This document shows, one piece after another, positions 23,491-33,281 of a stretch of 64,000 nt of DNA. This stretch comes from Calcarisporiella thermophila CBS 279.70. Taxonomy: Eukaryota > Calcarisporiellomycota. Within the stretch, counting starts at the first letter, position 1. Each line of letters begins with the position of its first letter. The DNA lies in the NCBI RefSeq assembly GCF_041956535.1, contig NW_027192197.1, positions 889,647 through 953,646 on the forward strand, given 5' to 3'. Below the pieces are notes generated by a model. It saw nothing but the letters and a program-made list of their open reading frames with translations, was not told the DNA's origin and searched no databases. The translations under genes were made by a program, and so were the position numbers.

Positions 23491-24902
23491 TCATGATGCT
23501 TGCGACGTGGATTCTCCGGCTTGGGTGATCCTCCGATCAGGCGATACCACCCCACTCTCCCTCCCCTCCTCAACGTCGACACTCGGTGCAAATAAGAGCA
23601 AGGCAATGCAGCAGCCCGTGAGGCAGCAGAAGATCGCCAGCACAATAAACAGGGGGATGAAGACATAGGCCAGCCGCATGCCCCCTTGGGCGTTTTCGTC
23701 TAGGAGACGCGCCAGCAACCCAAGAGTGGTGTAGAAGAGAGCGCTTCCAATCACCAGCAGGACCCCCAGTATGATGGCGGTCAGCTTGCCCTGCGCCGCC
23801 ATCTCTGGAGGGTACTTGCGCACGCGGATGTAGAGCACAACGATGCGGAGGGCCAGGAGCACCGCCACCAGATAAAGTGGGACGAAGATCGCACCCCAAG
23901 AGCTGCGTATGACCCCGTCTATCCGCAAGACGATCAGAACCACCTGCAGGATCCGGATCAACCATCCTCCAAACACCTCCCACGTCAGCACCGCCTTCAT
24001 CAGCGGACCACCGAGCTTGGGCTGCTCCTGTCCGCCCACTTCGGCGGCTCTCCGGTCATGCTCAGCCAGCATCCGTGAGGCGACCACATAGTTGACGACA
24101 TTCTTCACCAACATAATGGCCTCGATCGCAAAGTAGGGGGCAAACACCGCGCCTGCCGACCACGAGACACGCCCATCCGCATTCAAAACAATAAACACCT
24201 CGAAGAGTACCGTGAGGAAAAAGAATACGGCCGTGAGGATCCGTGCCAACCTTCCCAGGCGCTGTTTTGTCTTTGTGCGGCGTTCTCGGCGCTCGGCTCT
24301 CTGCTCCTCGCTCAGCATCTCATCCTCCTCTCCTGCCTCCATTTCTTCGCCCTCCTCCTCGCCCTCCTTGCCCTCCGTTTCTCCCTTCAGCAATATGGGC
24401 CCCACCGACACGATGGCTATTACGTTCAGGACCCATATAGGTATGAACACCACGGCCCAGCTCCATCCGACTCCGCTGTCGATCTTGACGGTGAGGAATG
24501 CGAGGAAGATTATGCTAAGCAGGATAAAGAGGGTGAAGGTGAGCGACAACGAGCACAACATGCTCTCCATGTCCGGATCAAACAGCGGTATGGTGCCCAG
24601 CATATTGACCCCCATCTCTCCATATTTGTCATAGATCTGACGTTTTTTCGGATCACTCAGGATATCGTATGCGTGGCTTATAGATTTGAACTATTCAAAA
24701 AATGGGGGGAAGACAGCAAATGAGGGGGGAGGGGTAAAGAAAGAGAGGAAGTTGTGTGCGGGCGTACCTGTTCGCCTGCATTTGGATTTTTATCGGGGTG
24801 ATAGCGGAGGGCGAGTTTGCGATAGGCTTTTTTGATTTCATCGGGGGATGCGGTCTTGGCTACGCCAAGTGTCTCATAAAGATGAGTTGTATTGCGATCC
24901 AT
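23491..24902 (-). CDS. DnaJ domain fused to TMEM185-like polytopic membrane protein
   Basis: Two exons (24902-24771 approximately, then 24690-23491). Residues 1-70 are a complete J domain with [20 protein letters not shown], the HPD tripeptide in [14 protein letters not shown], and [17 protein letters not shown]. The rest has about eight to nine hydrophobic segments with repeated 'W(S/G)..vF.P.w..' motifs ([65 protein letters not shown]), the pattern of the TMEM185/transmembrane Fragile-X-F family. An acidic/basic loop (about residues 140-190) separates the first membrane block. It likely recruits Hsp70 to an internal membrane such as the ER; the location is inference. The frame at 23570-23983 is a shadow. 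Confidence 0.85.
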
Positions 24903-25341
24903 CGCCTAGACCAGTATTACTATATAAATAACAATTGGAAATTGCAAATGTGAAGCGAAATGACTGAAGCAAAAGACTATGGGGGGGGATGTTTTAGATC
25001 ACCAGAGGATCTGGAGATCAACGTAAAAGAAATAGAAAAAGAAAAATATATATTATAGGATGACTAAAGCAAAAGAATACAGCTCTCGTTGGGGAATGGG
25101 AAGATCCGATCGACTAAAGGAGAGGCGATATGCAAATAAATACAAGGGGAAGGATCGATTGGGATGGGCAATCGTAACAGAGGATCTACTCTGTTTTTTG
25201 AAACAAGCCGTTTAGAAAAATAGATGGTTCCATTGACAAGGCGGCTTAGATTCTCATGAATGGCCCAGGCCGGAGGTGACCTATTTCAGTGACTTATTTT
25301 CGAGATTGCGGCCGTCGTCACGATCCCCTCAATCATACACC
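24903..25341. other. Divergent intergenic region DnaJ-TMEM185 / MSS4
   Basis: About 440 bp, AG-rich in part (25020-25110 with repeated aaaagaaa), with a TATA-like tatatattat near 25050. Presumed promoters of the two divergent genes. Nothing else seen. Confidence 0.4.
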
Positions 25342-25785
25342 ATGTCCACCACGGCTGGTACGTTGTTTCATGAATTCCCGGACTCCTCGCAGCTCATCAC
25401 TGAATCGAACACCAATGCTTTTGCCCTTTACTGTCCCCAGCCTAATTGCAACTGTCTCATACTTCGCTCTGGAGTCGGAGAATGGGTCGAACGCGCTTCC
25501 ATCCCAGTATAGTTTTCTTTCGGCTCCTCCACTATTGGCTTTGATGCTGACCATTTGCTATAGTTGCCAGAGCAAAAGCCGACCGAGGGCAGCCCACAAC
25601 GTTACTGGCTGATTCGAAAGATGATGGACTTTGAGAATATTGGCTTCTCGAAAACAGTAGGGACCGTGAAATATCTTTCCTGCGCAGACTGTGATGTCGG
25701 CCCATTAGGCATGCATGACACCGATGGCCAAGAGAAAGAATATTTGATTGCAGTGGACAAAGTGAAATATGCGCCGAAGAAATAG
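25342..25785 (+). CDS. MSS4/DSS4-type Rab guanine nucleotide exchange factor/chaperone
   Basis: Two exons (25342-25506 and 25564-25785) give about 128 residues. The zinc-binding beta-fold shows as FALYCPQPNCNCLIL and, in exon 2, YWLIRKMMDFENIGFSKTVG, VKYLSCADCDVGPLGMHD and EYLIAVDKVKY. These match RABIF/Mss4 (the human protein has FENVGFTKDVG and CADCEIGPIGWH). Mss4 proteins bind nucleotide-free exocytic Rabs such as Sec4/Rab8, acting as slow exchange factors or chaperones in the cytosol. The junction Pro-Leu-Pro-Glu is in phase. High confidence. Confidence 0.93.
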
Positions 25786-26171
25786 TGGATATAATGTTCT
25801 TTTTATATATATAAATAGATTGTCATTGTTTATTATATGGGATTTATTTTTTTTTTGGTTCTCCCGCCACATCCTAGACAATAATGTCTGAAAAAAAGGG
25901 AGAGAATGAGGGAGGGGGAGATGAAGGGGATAAAGGTGAAGGAATGCAGGATAAATGGGTGAGCAGATACAAGTAGGATGTACGCTGGCACCTTTCAACT
26001 TTTCAAAGGGCAAGCAGAAGATAAATAGTCAATAAATAGGGGAGGATATAAAGGTGGAGGGCAGCAAAATAGAAGTGTTCAAAGTAGAAAACACGCGGAT
26101 ATATTGTACAAGAAGCGAACTAACGGCGGATATTGCATAGAGGAGAGAGGGGGTTTGGTTCCCTCGTTTTT
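25786..26171. other. Convergent intergenic region MSS4 / secreted orphan
   Basis: 3' flanks of two convergent genes, with AT-rich tatatatataaatag near 25805 and a G/A-rich stretch (25895-25935). Nothing else seen. Confidence 0.5.
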
Positions 26172-26975
26172 CTAGAGCTGGTTCTCGGTAATGGTGATCA
26201 TATTCCGGAGCATGTGTCCGTTGCCATGTCGAATTTCTCTAAGGATCTCTGCCTCCGGCACCATGTCGGCCTCATCCCCCTCCTTCAACTCGACAAAGCT
26301 GGCCTGCAACTGCTCCCACTCTGCGCCATCCTCGCGCAGCTGCCTCACCACTTGCTCGATGTTATTCTTGACGTTGATCCAGATGACGGGCACCGACTTG
26401 CGCACCGACGCGGTCACCTCGACCACGTGCTCGGACAGAGCGTCGTCCAACTTTTGCGTGAGAAAGTCGGCGTTCCGGCGCAGGCAGTCTTGCGGGGTCG
26501 ACGTCGGGCTCTGGGTGGGAGGGCAGTGGGCCAGCAGCAGATTCTCGATGGATTGCGCCAGTGGGGTGGTGTAGAGGGGCGAATTGGCAAGCACAAGCGG
26601 GATCTCGTCCTTGACGTAAGTGTCGACCGCCCCGGCCAGCTGTTTTGAAAACACCTCGAGGTCCACATCGCTGCCTCGCTCGAAGTCCATTGATGACGAG
26701 TCTCCAGATCCGCCAACATCGTTGCTGCCGAAGCTCGAGGGTGAATAAGCGATCTGGATGGCATTGCGGAAATGCGTCCCGATGCGGTTTGTTGTCTTCG
26801 TCAGAATGGTCTCGAGCGACTCGTGATAATGATTAGCAATGTAGGAGGCCAGCTGGTGGGTATCGAATGGGCGGTGCGGATGGGGGGCATTGTCGGAGAG
26901 GTCGAAGGAGGAGGCTGGGAATGCTGAGCAGAGGGCAGCGAGGATGGGGATGGCGAACAACAGGGCGGGTTTCAT
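26172..26975 (-). CDS. Secreted or lumenal protein of unknown family
   Basis: A single exon. I take the Met at 26975 as start because MKPALLFAIPILAALCSAFP is a textbook signal peptide with likely cleavage after Ala-Leu-Cys-Ser-Ala; the frame is open upstream to 27095. The mature part (about 245 residues) is mostly helical and acidic (THQLASYIANHYHESLETIL, DVDLEVFSKQLAGAVDTYVK, VIWINVKNNIEQVVRQLRED), has two Cys (HCPP and DCLRR) and a short Ser/Gly-rich insert. There is no catalytic motif, transmembrane helix or ER-retention signal (it ends ITENQL). I do not recognise it. Predicted role: none assigned. Confidence 0.7.
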   Translation of the reverse strand: MKPALLFAIPILAALCSAFPASSFDLSDNAPHPHRPFDTHQLASYIANHYHESLETILTKTTNRIGTHFRNAIQIAYSPSSFGSNDVGGSGDSSSMDFERGSDVDLEVFSKQLAGAVDTYVKDEIPLVLANSPLYTTPLAQSIENLLLAHCPPTQSPTSTPQDCLRRNADFLTQKLDDALSEHVVEVTASVRKSVPVIWINVKNNIEQVVRQLREDGAEWEQLQASFVELKEGDEADMVPEAEILREIRHGNGHMLRNMITITENQL

Positions 26976-28049
26976 TGGGCCAGATTCCCGAGCACACCGG
27001 ATGGAATGGAGAGGATGGAGGGCGAGGGGCGAAGCAAACTGATAAACAGACTGGAGCGAGAGCAAGAGGGCTGGCGAGTGGATAAGCGCTAGCAAAATAA
27101 TAGGCGATTGTCATCTCGGTATCGCTCGAATCGAAACGGTGTGTAACCAGCCCGAAGGTTGCATGCCTCCTCAGCTTCCCCATTTGGCCGCAATCCGGGT
27201 CCCGCGAGACTGAGTGTCATATTTTTAGAAAACCGAGGACCGGGCCACGGCCAGAGGCCGCTGCGCTTTGTCAGGCCGGCAAACAGGATCGCCGGGGAGC
27301 TGAGCCGGGCTTCCCGCGAGATATGCAGCTGCGCTTTCTCATTGTTTTCCCCCCTCCCGCTTTGCCCAAGCCGCCCTCCTTGCCTTGATCTCTGCTCGGG
27401 GCCAGAGCTATCGATGAGGGGGCTTTTCTGCCCGCGCTTTTCGCCGCCCGTCAGATCGATAGCGTCGATCTCACCGGTGCTACCCTCCCTCACACCATTC
27501 AATCGTGCGGCGGCCCAACTCGTGCTTGTGGATGATTAAGCGTTTTCGGAAAAGTGTTGAGCTGTTGAGTTGTTACTCAACCGCCCCCCGGCCTATGGGC
27601 GCGGGAGTTGGGGAGGTTCCAGGAAAATCTCCCTCTATGGCCCGACACTGGCGGCCGCAGCAGGGGGGATCCGGATCCCATTTTTGATCTACCTCAGCTT
27701 GATGCGGTTTGGCAAGAGGTTGGCGGCGGCGCACACACCACCGCAAACAAAGTTTATTGCGTTTTAGATCGGTACAGGTTTCAGAATGATATAGCTTTTG
27801 TGCACGGGCGAACTCTTAATCAATCATCGCCTCCAAGCATATTATTAAATTCGAATCTTCCTCAATCCGTCCCATCATCTGCCACTTTTCCCCACCCCCT
27901 CTTCCAAATCCGTGCTCTTCCTCCCCTCCCATTCCTTCCCCCCCCCCTCCCCCCGCCTTCTCGCCTTCCTCCCCTTATACCCCCTCCATCACGCTCATTT
28001 CTCTCTTTCCTATCATTGCGGCAAGCGGCCCCTCCTATCTAGTTCGACT
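26976..28049. promoter_or_regulatory. GC-rich divergent intergenic region, orphan / kelch protein
   Basis: 1.07 kb between divergent start codons. 27150-27480 is GC-rich with short ORFs in all frames and no convincing gene. 27836-28040 is strongly pyrimidine-rich, including a long C tract (27921-27955) about 95-130 bp before the kelch ATG, as in pyrimidine-rich fungal promoters. Confidence 0.45.
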
Positions 28050-29929
28050 ATGCGGATCCTACAAGTTGCATTGGTTGCCCTGCTAATCTTCGCGTGTGTC
28101 TGCGCTGCAGATGTCGCATCCTTCAACCTGCCTAGGACTCAGGCCTCCTCTTCCGTTATTGGGTCGAAGATCTGGTTCTTCGGTATGATTACGATTGCGC
28201 GGATTTTCATTGCTTGATAGATGTTCCCAACGTCCCTCACCTCCTCTCTGCTTCCTTTGTTTTAGGCGGAACGGTGCCCAATTTAAACGAGACAAACAGC
28301 CTCTTTTCACTTGATATGAGTGCTAGCTTTTCGGGCGCATCTCCGCCATTTGTTGGTAATGATCTCGCGCAATCGACACTGGGCGGACCTCTCCCCCTCT
28401 CCAGTTGGCATACCGCAGTCAAACTCCCCGACTCCACCATGCTGGTCTATGGTGGAACTATGAATCCTAGCCTCAACTTCGTCTATCGCTTCGCCCCGAA
28501 GAGCAACACGTGGTCCGTGCTACGGATACAGGGCCAAACGCCGCAGCGGCGAAGGGAACATGCCATGGCGGCCCATCCACAAGACGGAAAGGTCTATATG
28601 TTTGGCGGGGCCATCACGGACCCCAACGGCCGAGTTGTTTCCTTCACAAGTGAGGTCTGGTGTCTGGACACCGTCGCAATGACGTGGGCGAATATCACCC
28701 CTCCCAGTGGTGGCCCTGGCCCCCTGGTGGACCACACCGCGACCATGCTGCCCGATGGCCGCGTGGTGATCCTTGGCGGAAGGACTAACACGCCCGAGGG
28801 CATCCAGCCCTTGAATAAGCTGTGGCTATTTGACACCACCAAGCTGGCGTGGCAGCTTGTTAATACGGGCGGAGCAGTGGTGCCCTCCGCAAGAGCCCAC
28901 CACACCGCGACCCTGGCCAACAACCAGGCCATTTACGTGTTTGGAGGCTCCGCCAACCCCGGCGCCTCGCAACTTTTGAACGATCTCGCCGTGCTCGACC
29001 TGAACACCTGGACCTGGGCCGTAATCCCGCCTCAGGCTGCGGCGCCCAGCCCACGAATTGGGCATTGTGCGGAGTTCTTTGCTGGCCAGCTGATGGTCGT
29101 GTTTGGGCAGGACCCACAACGCATTCTGACCGACGTGGCCGCGTACGTGTTCAATACCGAAACCATGCGGTGGGAATTGGGGTACGCCGCGCCATCCAGA
29201 TTGACCCCCTTGACGACCGAAGACGCTGCCGCGGGAGGTGCTGTCAATGTGGGTGCGATAGTTGGAGGAGTGGTGTGCGCGCTGGTCGTCGCCGGGGCTA
29301 TCGTAGGATGGGTGGTATATAAACGACGACGAGGCCAACCTACGTCTCCAAGCGAAAAATCGGCCCCCCAAGACTGGAGCACGATGCCCTCCCCCCATCT
29401 GTCGCGCAACCCCACCTCTGCATCGCTGATGAGTGCCGACGGGCTCGGTGGCCCAGGGCAGAGGCCCCGAAGATACGAGACGCTACGGCGGAAGCCCCCC
29501 AAGGTCGACGTGGTACGCCCTAGCCTTGAAATGCAGCATACATCCCACGGCGCCGACCCTTCCGCCGGCGGTCCCGAGAACGGCGTCGATATCGAAGCTC
29601 AGGCCGTGCGGACCTCGTCCACGTCGAGCTTCCTCCGGCTCGGCAACGCACTCTCCCTAGGCTTCTCGTCCCGCTCGTCGTCGGCTCCCTCGGAGAGGCA
29701 GTCTCAAAGGACGACCATCTCCTTCCTGCAGCTACCGGAATCCCTTGCCGAGAGACTCTCGCCCCACCCCCCGCCACGGCCCAACCCCGCGCCGACGCAG
29801 GCAGAAAGGGGGGGCGAGGGTGGGGTGCGAGAATCACGCATCAGGCTTCCCTCGCTAGGCTTTGGGAACCGATGGCATGGCTATCGCGGGGGAGGAGAGG
29901 GGTCGGACCTCCCTCCGCCCATGAGATAA
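28050..29929 (+). CDS. Membrane-anchored kelch-repeat protein
   Basis: Two exons (28050-28182, 28266-29929). Signal peptide MRILQVALVALLIFACVCA. Then six or so kelch blades (TAVKLPDSTMLVYGGT, HAMAAHPQDGKVYMFGGA, HTATMLPDGRVVILGG, HHTATLANNQAIYVFGG, HCAEFFAGQLMVVFG), each ending in a typical GG, form an extracellular beta-propeller. A single membrane helix follows (AIVGGVVCALVVAGAIVGWV) with a KRRR stop-transfer sequence. The cytoplasmic tail of about 190 residues is disordered and rich in Ser, Pro and Arg. This ectodomain-TM-tail layout is common among Mucoromycota kelch proteins (from memory). Ligand unknown; a surface receptor or cell-wall sensor is inference. Confidence 0.9.
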
Positions 29930-30326
29930 CGGGGCACCGCTCCTATGGCGGCTTATTGTTTTGTACTTTTACATCCCTCTCCCAGTTCTTGTTCTTCGCA
30001 TCGCTTTTTGAATTTCTGGAATCCAGTTGTACTCTATGCTCCCGCTCTCTCCTCCTGTTCCCCTCATCTGTAGCTTGTTTTTTACTAAATAAAACAAATA
30101 CAATTCATTATGCTCTTTATAAAACTTCACAGGTATACAAAGGGTGTCGTGCAGCTAATGAAACATTAATGTCAGCCTAGATGAACGAGCTAGAAAGCAA
30201 ACAGGTATGAAAAAGGCCATTGAAAAAATAAGTTAAAACGTGAGAGAGAAAGACGAGACAGGTGCACGTGTGTTTGTGTGGGTGGGTGTGAGGGGGGAGG
30301 GGAGGGGAGAGGGGAGAGGATGGGGG
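29930..30326. other. Convergent 3' region with G-rich tract
   Basis: 3' flanks of the kelch gene and the transcription factor. aataaaac at about 30088 is a possible polyadenylation signal. The plus strand from 30292 to 30326 is a G/A run with at least four G tracts that abuts the stop codon of the leftward gene. Confidence 0.5.
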
Positions 30327-31982
30327 CTATCTAAGTTTGGGCAAGATGGTTATGGGACGAGGGGGTTTCGAGGTGGCCGCGTTCCGCCCCTGGATCTCGC
30401 TCTCAGTTACCAATCCCTCCTTGACGAGCCCACCGAGGATCTCCTCCAGGATCCCCATCAACCTTCTCCCGTATCCGCAGCGCGGCATCGGGCTACGGTT
30501 CACCAGGTGATAAATGTGCACTAAGGCCTGGGCAGAAGCTCGGGCCGCCCCGCGGTCTGGGAGCGACAACGCGCACCTCCGCAAGGCCCGAATGGGGGTC
30601 GTGAAGGCTGAGACGACGAGGACGCCGCACCATCCGACCTCCTTCACGGCCAGCTCAAAAATCCGGATGATTTCGAACGCGCTGATCATGCACTCCTTCA
30701 GGACGACCGACTCCTCCAACCGGATGCGGGTTTGGAGCTCGGGCTGCAAGAGCCGCCACCACAGCTCCACACTATACGAGTAGTAGTCGATGTTGGCCGA
30801 ATAGCCCGCCTTGCGCCGGAGGTAAAGGCTCTCTCCCGCATACGGATCCCCGGCCCAGTAGTGCTGCAGAAGCGAGTTAATCTCCGCCACGGTGGTGAGC
30901 AGCTCCGCGTCCGAGCACAGGCTGGGATCCAGGTCGGTGAACTCGAGCAGTTGGGCCAGAACCCGCGTCTCTCGCACCATTTCGACAAGATTGGTGCGCA
31001 CCGCCTCAGACTCGTCCGGAAAGGCAGCGGGCGGGGTGACGTGCTGGATGGCGCGGGGGGAAATGTGCGGACACGCCCCCGCGTGCAACACCATGCGGAA
31101 ATCGAGCATGCACACGGTCCACCAAAGGCGGCGTCTAGCCTCCGCCCGAAACGGGTCCACCTCGTCGGGGTCCTCCCACTCGAGATCGATGGCGCGCGCC
31201 ATATTGGTCGCATGGGCAATGTACACCGACTGCGCCTCCCACTGCCCCTGGAGCGCAAGGAAGCAGGACAGGTTGATGAGGGCGAGAATGCCGTCCATCG
31301 AGGGCTCGTCGACCTCCAGGGCCTCCTTGGCCCGATCCAAGCATGCTATCGATATATCGCAGAGCAGGGTATCTCTTTTGCATATCTGAGGATGGCACAT
31401 ATATGCGTGGAGTGCGGCCCAGCCAAGGGCGGAGTAGAGGAGCGCTGGCTCGGTTTCGCCGTTGCGTAGGCGGTGGTAGAAGCCCTCGCGATCGACGGGT
31501 TGGTGGGCAAAGAAGCAGGGAGAAAGGTATATCTGCAGCAGCTGATCGGAAAGCCGTGATAGCAGTGGGCTGCAGTCCTCGTACTTCACGACCGTGGCTT
31601 CACTCTCCGCGATGCACTGCTTTGGAGCAAGACTCCGTAGAAAGACGGTGCATTGACGTGCGGGTTTCGAGTAATCTTTCTTGGTTTGCGGCGGAAGATG
31701 CTTGGACAGCAGGGTGTGTAGGTCGCTGATGGAGCGCAAATGCAGTTGAAAGCGTAGATCGAGCTTATTTCCTAGGTAGAGAACCGCCTTCTGCTCGTCG
31801 TCATTTAAGGAAATGGTAGAAGAGCTACTGCTGGATGGGGAAGAATGACTAGTCGGTTCATGGACGATGATCTGAATTTGGTCGATGGAGGATTCAAGCA
31901 GCCTGAGGTTTTTGGAAAGCTGTCTGAGTTGTAATGAGAGCCGCTCCACTGCTACGGGTTGTGAGGAGGGATCTAAGGCCAT
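30327..31982 (-). CDS. Fungal-specific transcription factor domain protein, no zinc cluster
   Basis: A single-exon 551-residue protein. An N-terminal coil (VERLSLQLRQLSKNLRLLES) resembles the dimerisation helix that normally follows a Zn2Cys6 cluster. The middle carries the Fungal_trans domain: LLQIYLSPCFFAHQPVDREG, LYSALGWAALHAYMC, ALINLSCFLALQGQWEAQSV, HATNMARAIDLEWEDPDE and EARRRLWWTVCMLDFRMVLH, the diagnostic 'rrrlWW..y.lDr' box. No cysteine cluster exists in the frame, and the 243 bp up to the next, divergent gene hold no Cys-rich exon. It may act without its own DNA-binding domain. Antisense ORFs over this gene are shadows. Confidence 0.82.
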   Translation of the reverse strand: MALDPSSQPVAVERLSLQLRQLSKNLRLLESSIDQIQIIVHEPTSHSSPSSSSSSTISLNDDEQKAVLYLGNKLDLRFQLHLRSISDLHTLLSKHLPPQTKKDYSKPARQCTVFLRSLAPKQCIAESEATVVKYEDCSPLLSRLSDQLLQIYLSPCFFAHQPVDREGFYHRLRNGETEPALLYSALGWAALHAYMCHPQICKRDTLLCDISIACLDRAKEALEVDEPSMDGILALINLSCFLALQGQWEAQSVYIAHATNMARAIDLEWEDPDEVDPFRAEARRRLWWTVCMLDFRMVLHAGACPHISPRAIQHVTPPAAFPDESEAVRTNLVEMVRETRVLAQLLEFTDLDPSLCSDAELLTTVAEINSLLQHYWAGDPYAGESLYLRRKAGYSANIDYYSYSVELWWRLLQPELQTRIRLEESVVLKECMISAFEIIRIFELAVKEVGWCGVLVVSAFTTPIRALRRCALSLPDRGAARASAQALVHIYHLVNRSPMPRCGYGRRLMGILEEILGGLVKEGLVTESEIQGRNAATSKPPRPITILPKLR

Positions 31983-32225
31983 GCTATTAGTCTAAATGAA
32001 TGTTTTTTTTTCTGCGGTTGCTTGGCTCAGAGGCATCCGTTTCGATATATGAGCTCACCATGACTTGGCTTTTAAGATTCAGAGAAGGGGGGGCTATCTC
32101 AAAATTAAAGGTGAAGGATAGTCACGTACGAAGTTAGGAATTTGTTTTTCTAATTTATCGCCTTATCTTTATCCCCTCCCCCCCTCCCCTTTCGCCTTTC
32201 CTTGCGTGTATTCCAATCCTCTAGA
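31983..32225. promoter_or_regulatory. Divergent promoter, transcription factor / PS synthase
   Basis: 243 bp between divergent starts, with a pyrimidine-rich leader before the PS synthase ATG (32155-32210). No CATGTG-type inositol-responsive element (UAS-INO) was seen. Confidence 0.4.
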
Positions 32226-32876
32226 ATGAGCGGAAAGAAAACGCCACAGCGCACTCGCCCCCGCCATTTCTCCATGGTGCGCGATTTCCATCTCGCCGAT
32301 ATCATTACGCTTCTTAATGGGATCTGTGGTTCACTCAGTATCTTCTCCAACATGAAATACATTCTTACCCGCGATCCTCACCAACTCTGGTTGGCCATGG
32401 CATTCATACCGTTCGGCTTTGCCTTTGATGTTCTAGACGGAAGAGTTGCACGCTGGCGCAAAAAGTCCTCACTCTTGGGACAAGAACTGGATTCCCTTGC
32501 CGATCTAGTCTCCTTCGGCGTTGCCCCTGCCGTGTGTGCCTTTGCGGTTGGAATGCGCACGTGGGCGGACACCCTCGTCCTTACTAGCTTCATCGCATGC
32601 GGAATCGCTCGCCTTGCCCGCTTCAATGCCACGGTTGCTGAGGCTCCCAAAGATCAAACAGGGAAGATCAAGTATTTTGAGGGGGTTCCGATCCCTTGCA
32701 ACATGTTCCTGGTTGGAATGCTCGCGTATTTTGTGCGGCGAGGATGGACTGAGGACCGACTTCCCGGAGGCGTTATCGAATGGGTTCCGGGATTTGAATT
32801 CCACGCTATGGTGCTAATATACGGCCTCATGGGAACAATGATGATCAGTAAAACATTACGTATTCCCAAGTTTTAA
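32226..32876 (+). CDS. CHO1: CDP-diacylglycerol-serine O-phosphatidyltransferase
   Basis: A single exon of about 216 residues starting MSGKKTPQRTRPRHF (an in-frame Met at 32202 is an alternative). The CDP-alcohol phosphatidyltransferase signature D-x2-DG-x2-AR-x8-G-x3-D-x3-D is complete in two adjoining pieces: DVLDGRVARWRKKSS, then LLGQELDSLAD. Hydrophobic helices flank it (LWLAMAFIPFGFAF, LADLVSFGVAPAVCAFAVGM, MVLIYGLMGTMMIS). The N-terminal HLADIITLLNGICGSLSIFS is typical of CHO1/PssA-type PS synthase. It makes phosphatidylserine from CDP-DAG and serine at the ER, feeding PE and PC synthesis. An OPI1-family protein and a PAP2 lipid phosphatase lie in the same window. Confidence 0.93.
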   Translation: MSGKKTPQRTRPRHFSMVRDFHLADIITLLNGICGSLSIFSNMKYILTRDPHQLWLAMAFIPFGFAFDVLDGRVARWRKKSSLLGQELDSLADLVSFGVAPAVCAFAVGMRTWADTLVLTSFIACGIARLARFNATVAEAPKDQTGKIKYFEGVPIPCNMFLVGMLAYFVRRGWTEDRLPGGVIEWVPGFEFHAMVLIYGLMGTMMISKTLRIPKF

Positions 32877-33281
32877 ACGCAAAAAAAAGGGATGCGTCCC
32901 TCCTATGGGACCCGTGTTTGGTGGTCGGGAGCGTCTTCACTTCCCTGTTGCTACGCGTTTCCCTTACTGTGAATGTGATTCTTCCTCTAGTATATGCTTT
33001 TTACTGACATTTTTCTTTCTGTATGGTTTATTTATTAACACTATTCTTTTACTGCACTTTTGGGAACCTTTTTTTTTTCGTTCTCTCCAAATTGCTCCAC
33101 CCCCTATCGCTATTTTTCTAATACTTCTATTAAAACGGATGATTATGGAATGCCAAGGGTTCTCATATAAATTGATTCGTTTCCATCCATTTTATTGTCA
33201 AGAGATAGGGAGTCAAAGGTGGACTAAATTATCAAGCAAGATACAACGTCTTTTTCACCTCCAGCCAGAGTGGCGAGTCGA
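32877..33281. other. Convergent intergenic region CHO1 / Ala-Ser protein
   Basis: Short inverted repeat atgcgtccctcctatgggacc at 32890-32910 just after the CHO1 stop, then T-rich sequence (33000-33130). Nothing else seen. Confidence 0.4.

Noticed and set aside
30732-31469. A 245-codon rightward ORF and nested ORFs
   Set aside because: Antisense shadow of the fungal transcription-factor domain gene, which has recognisable family motifs.
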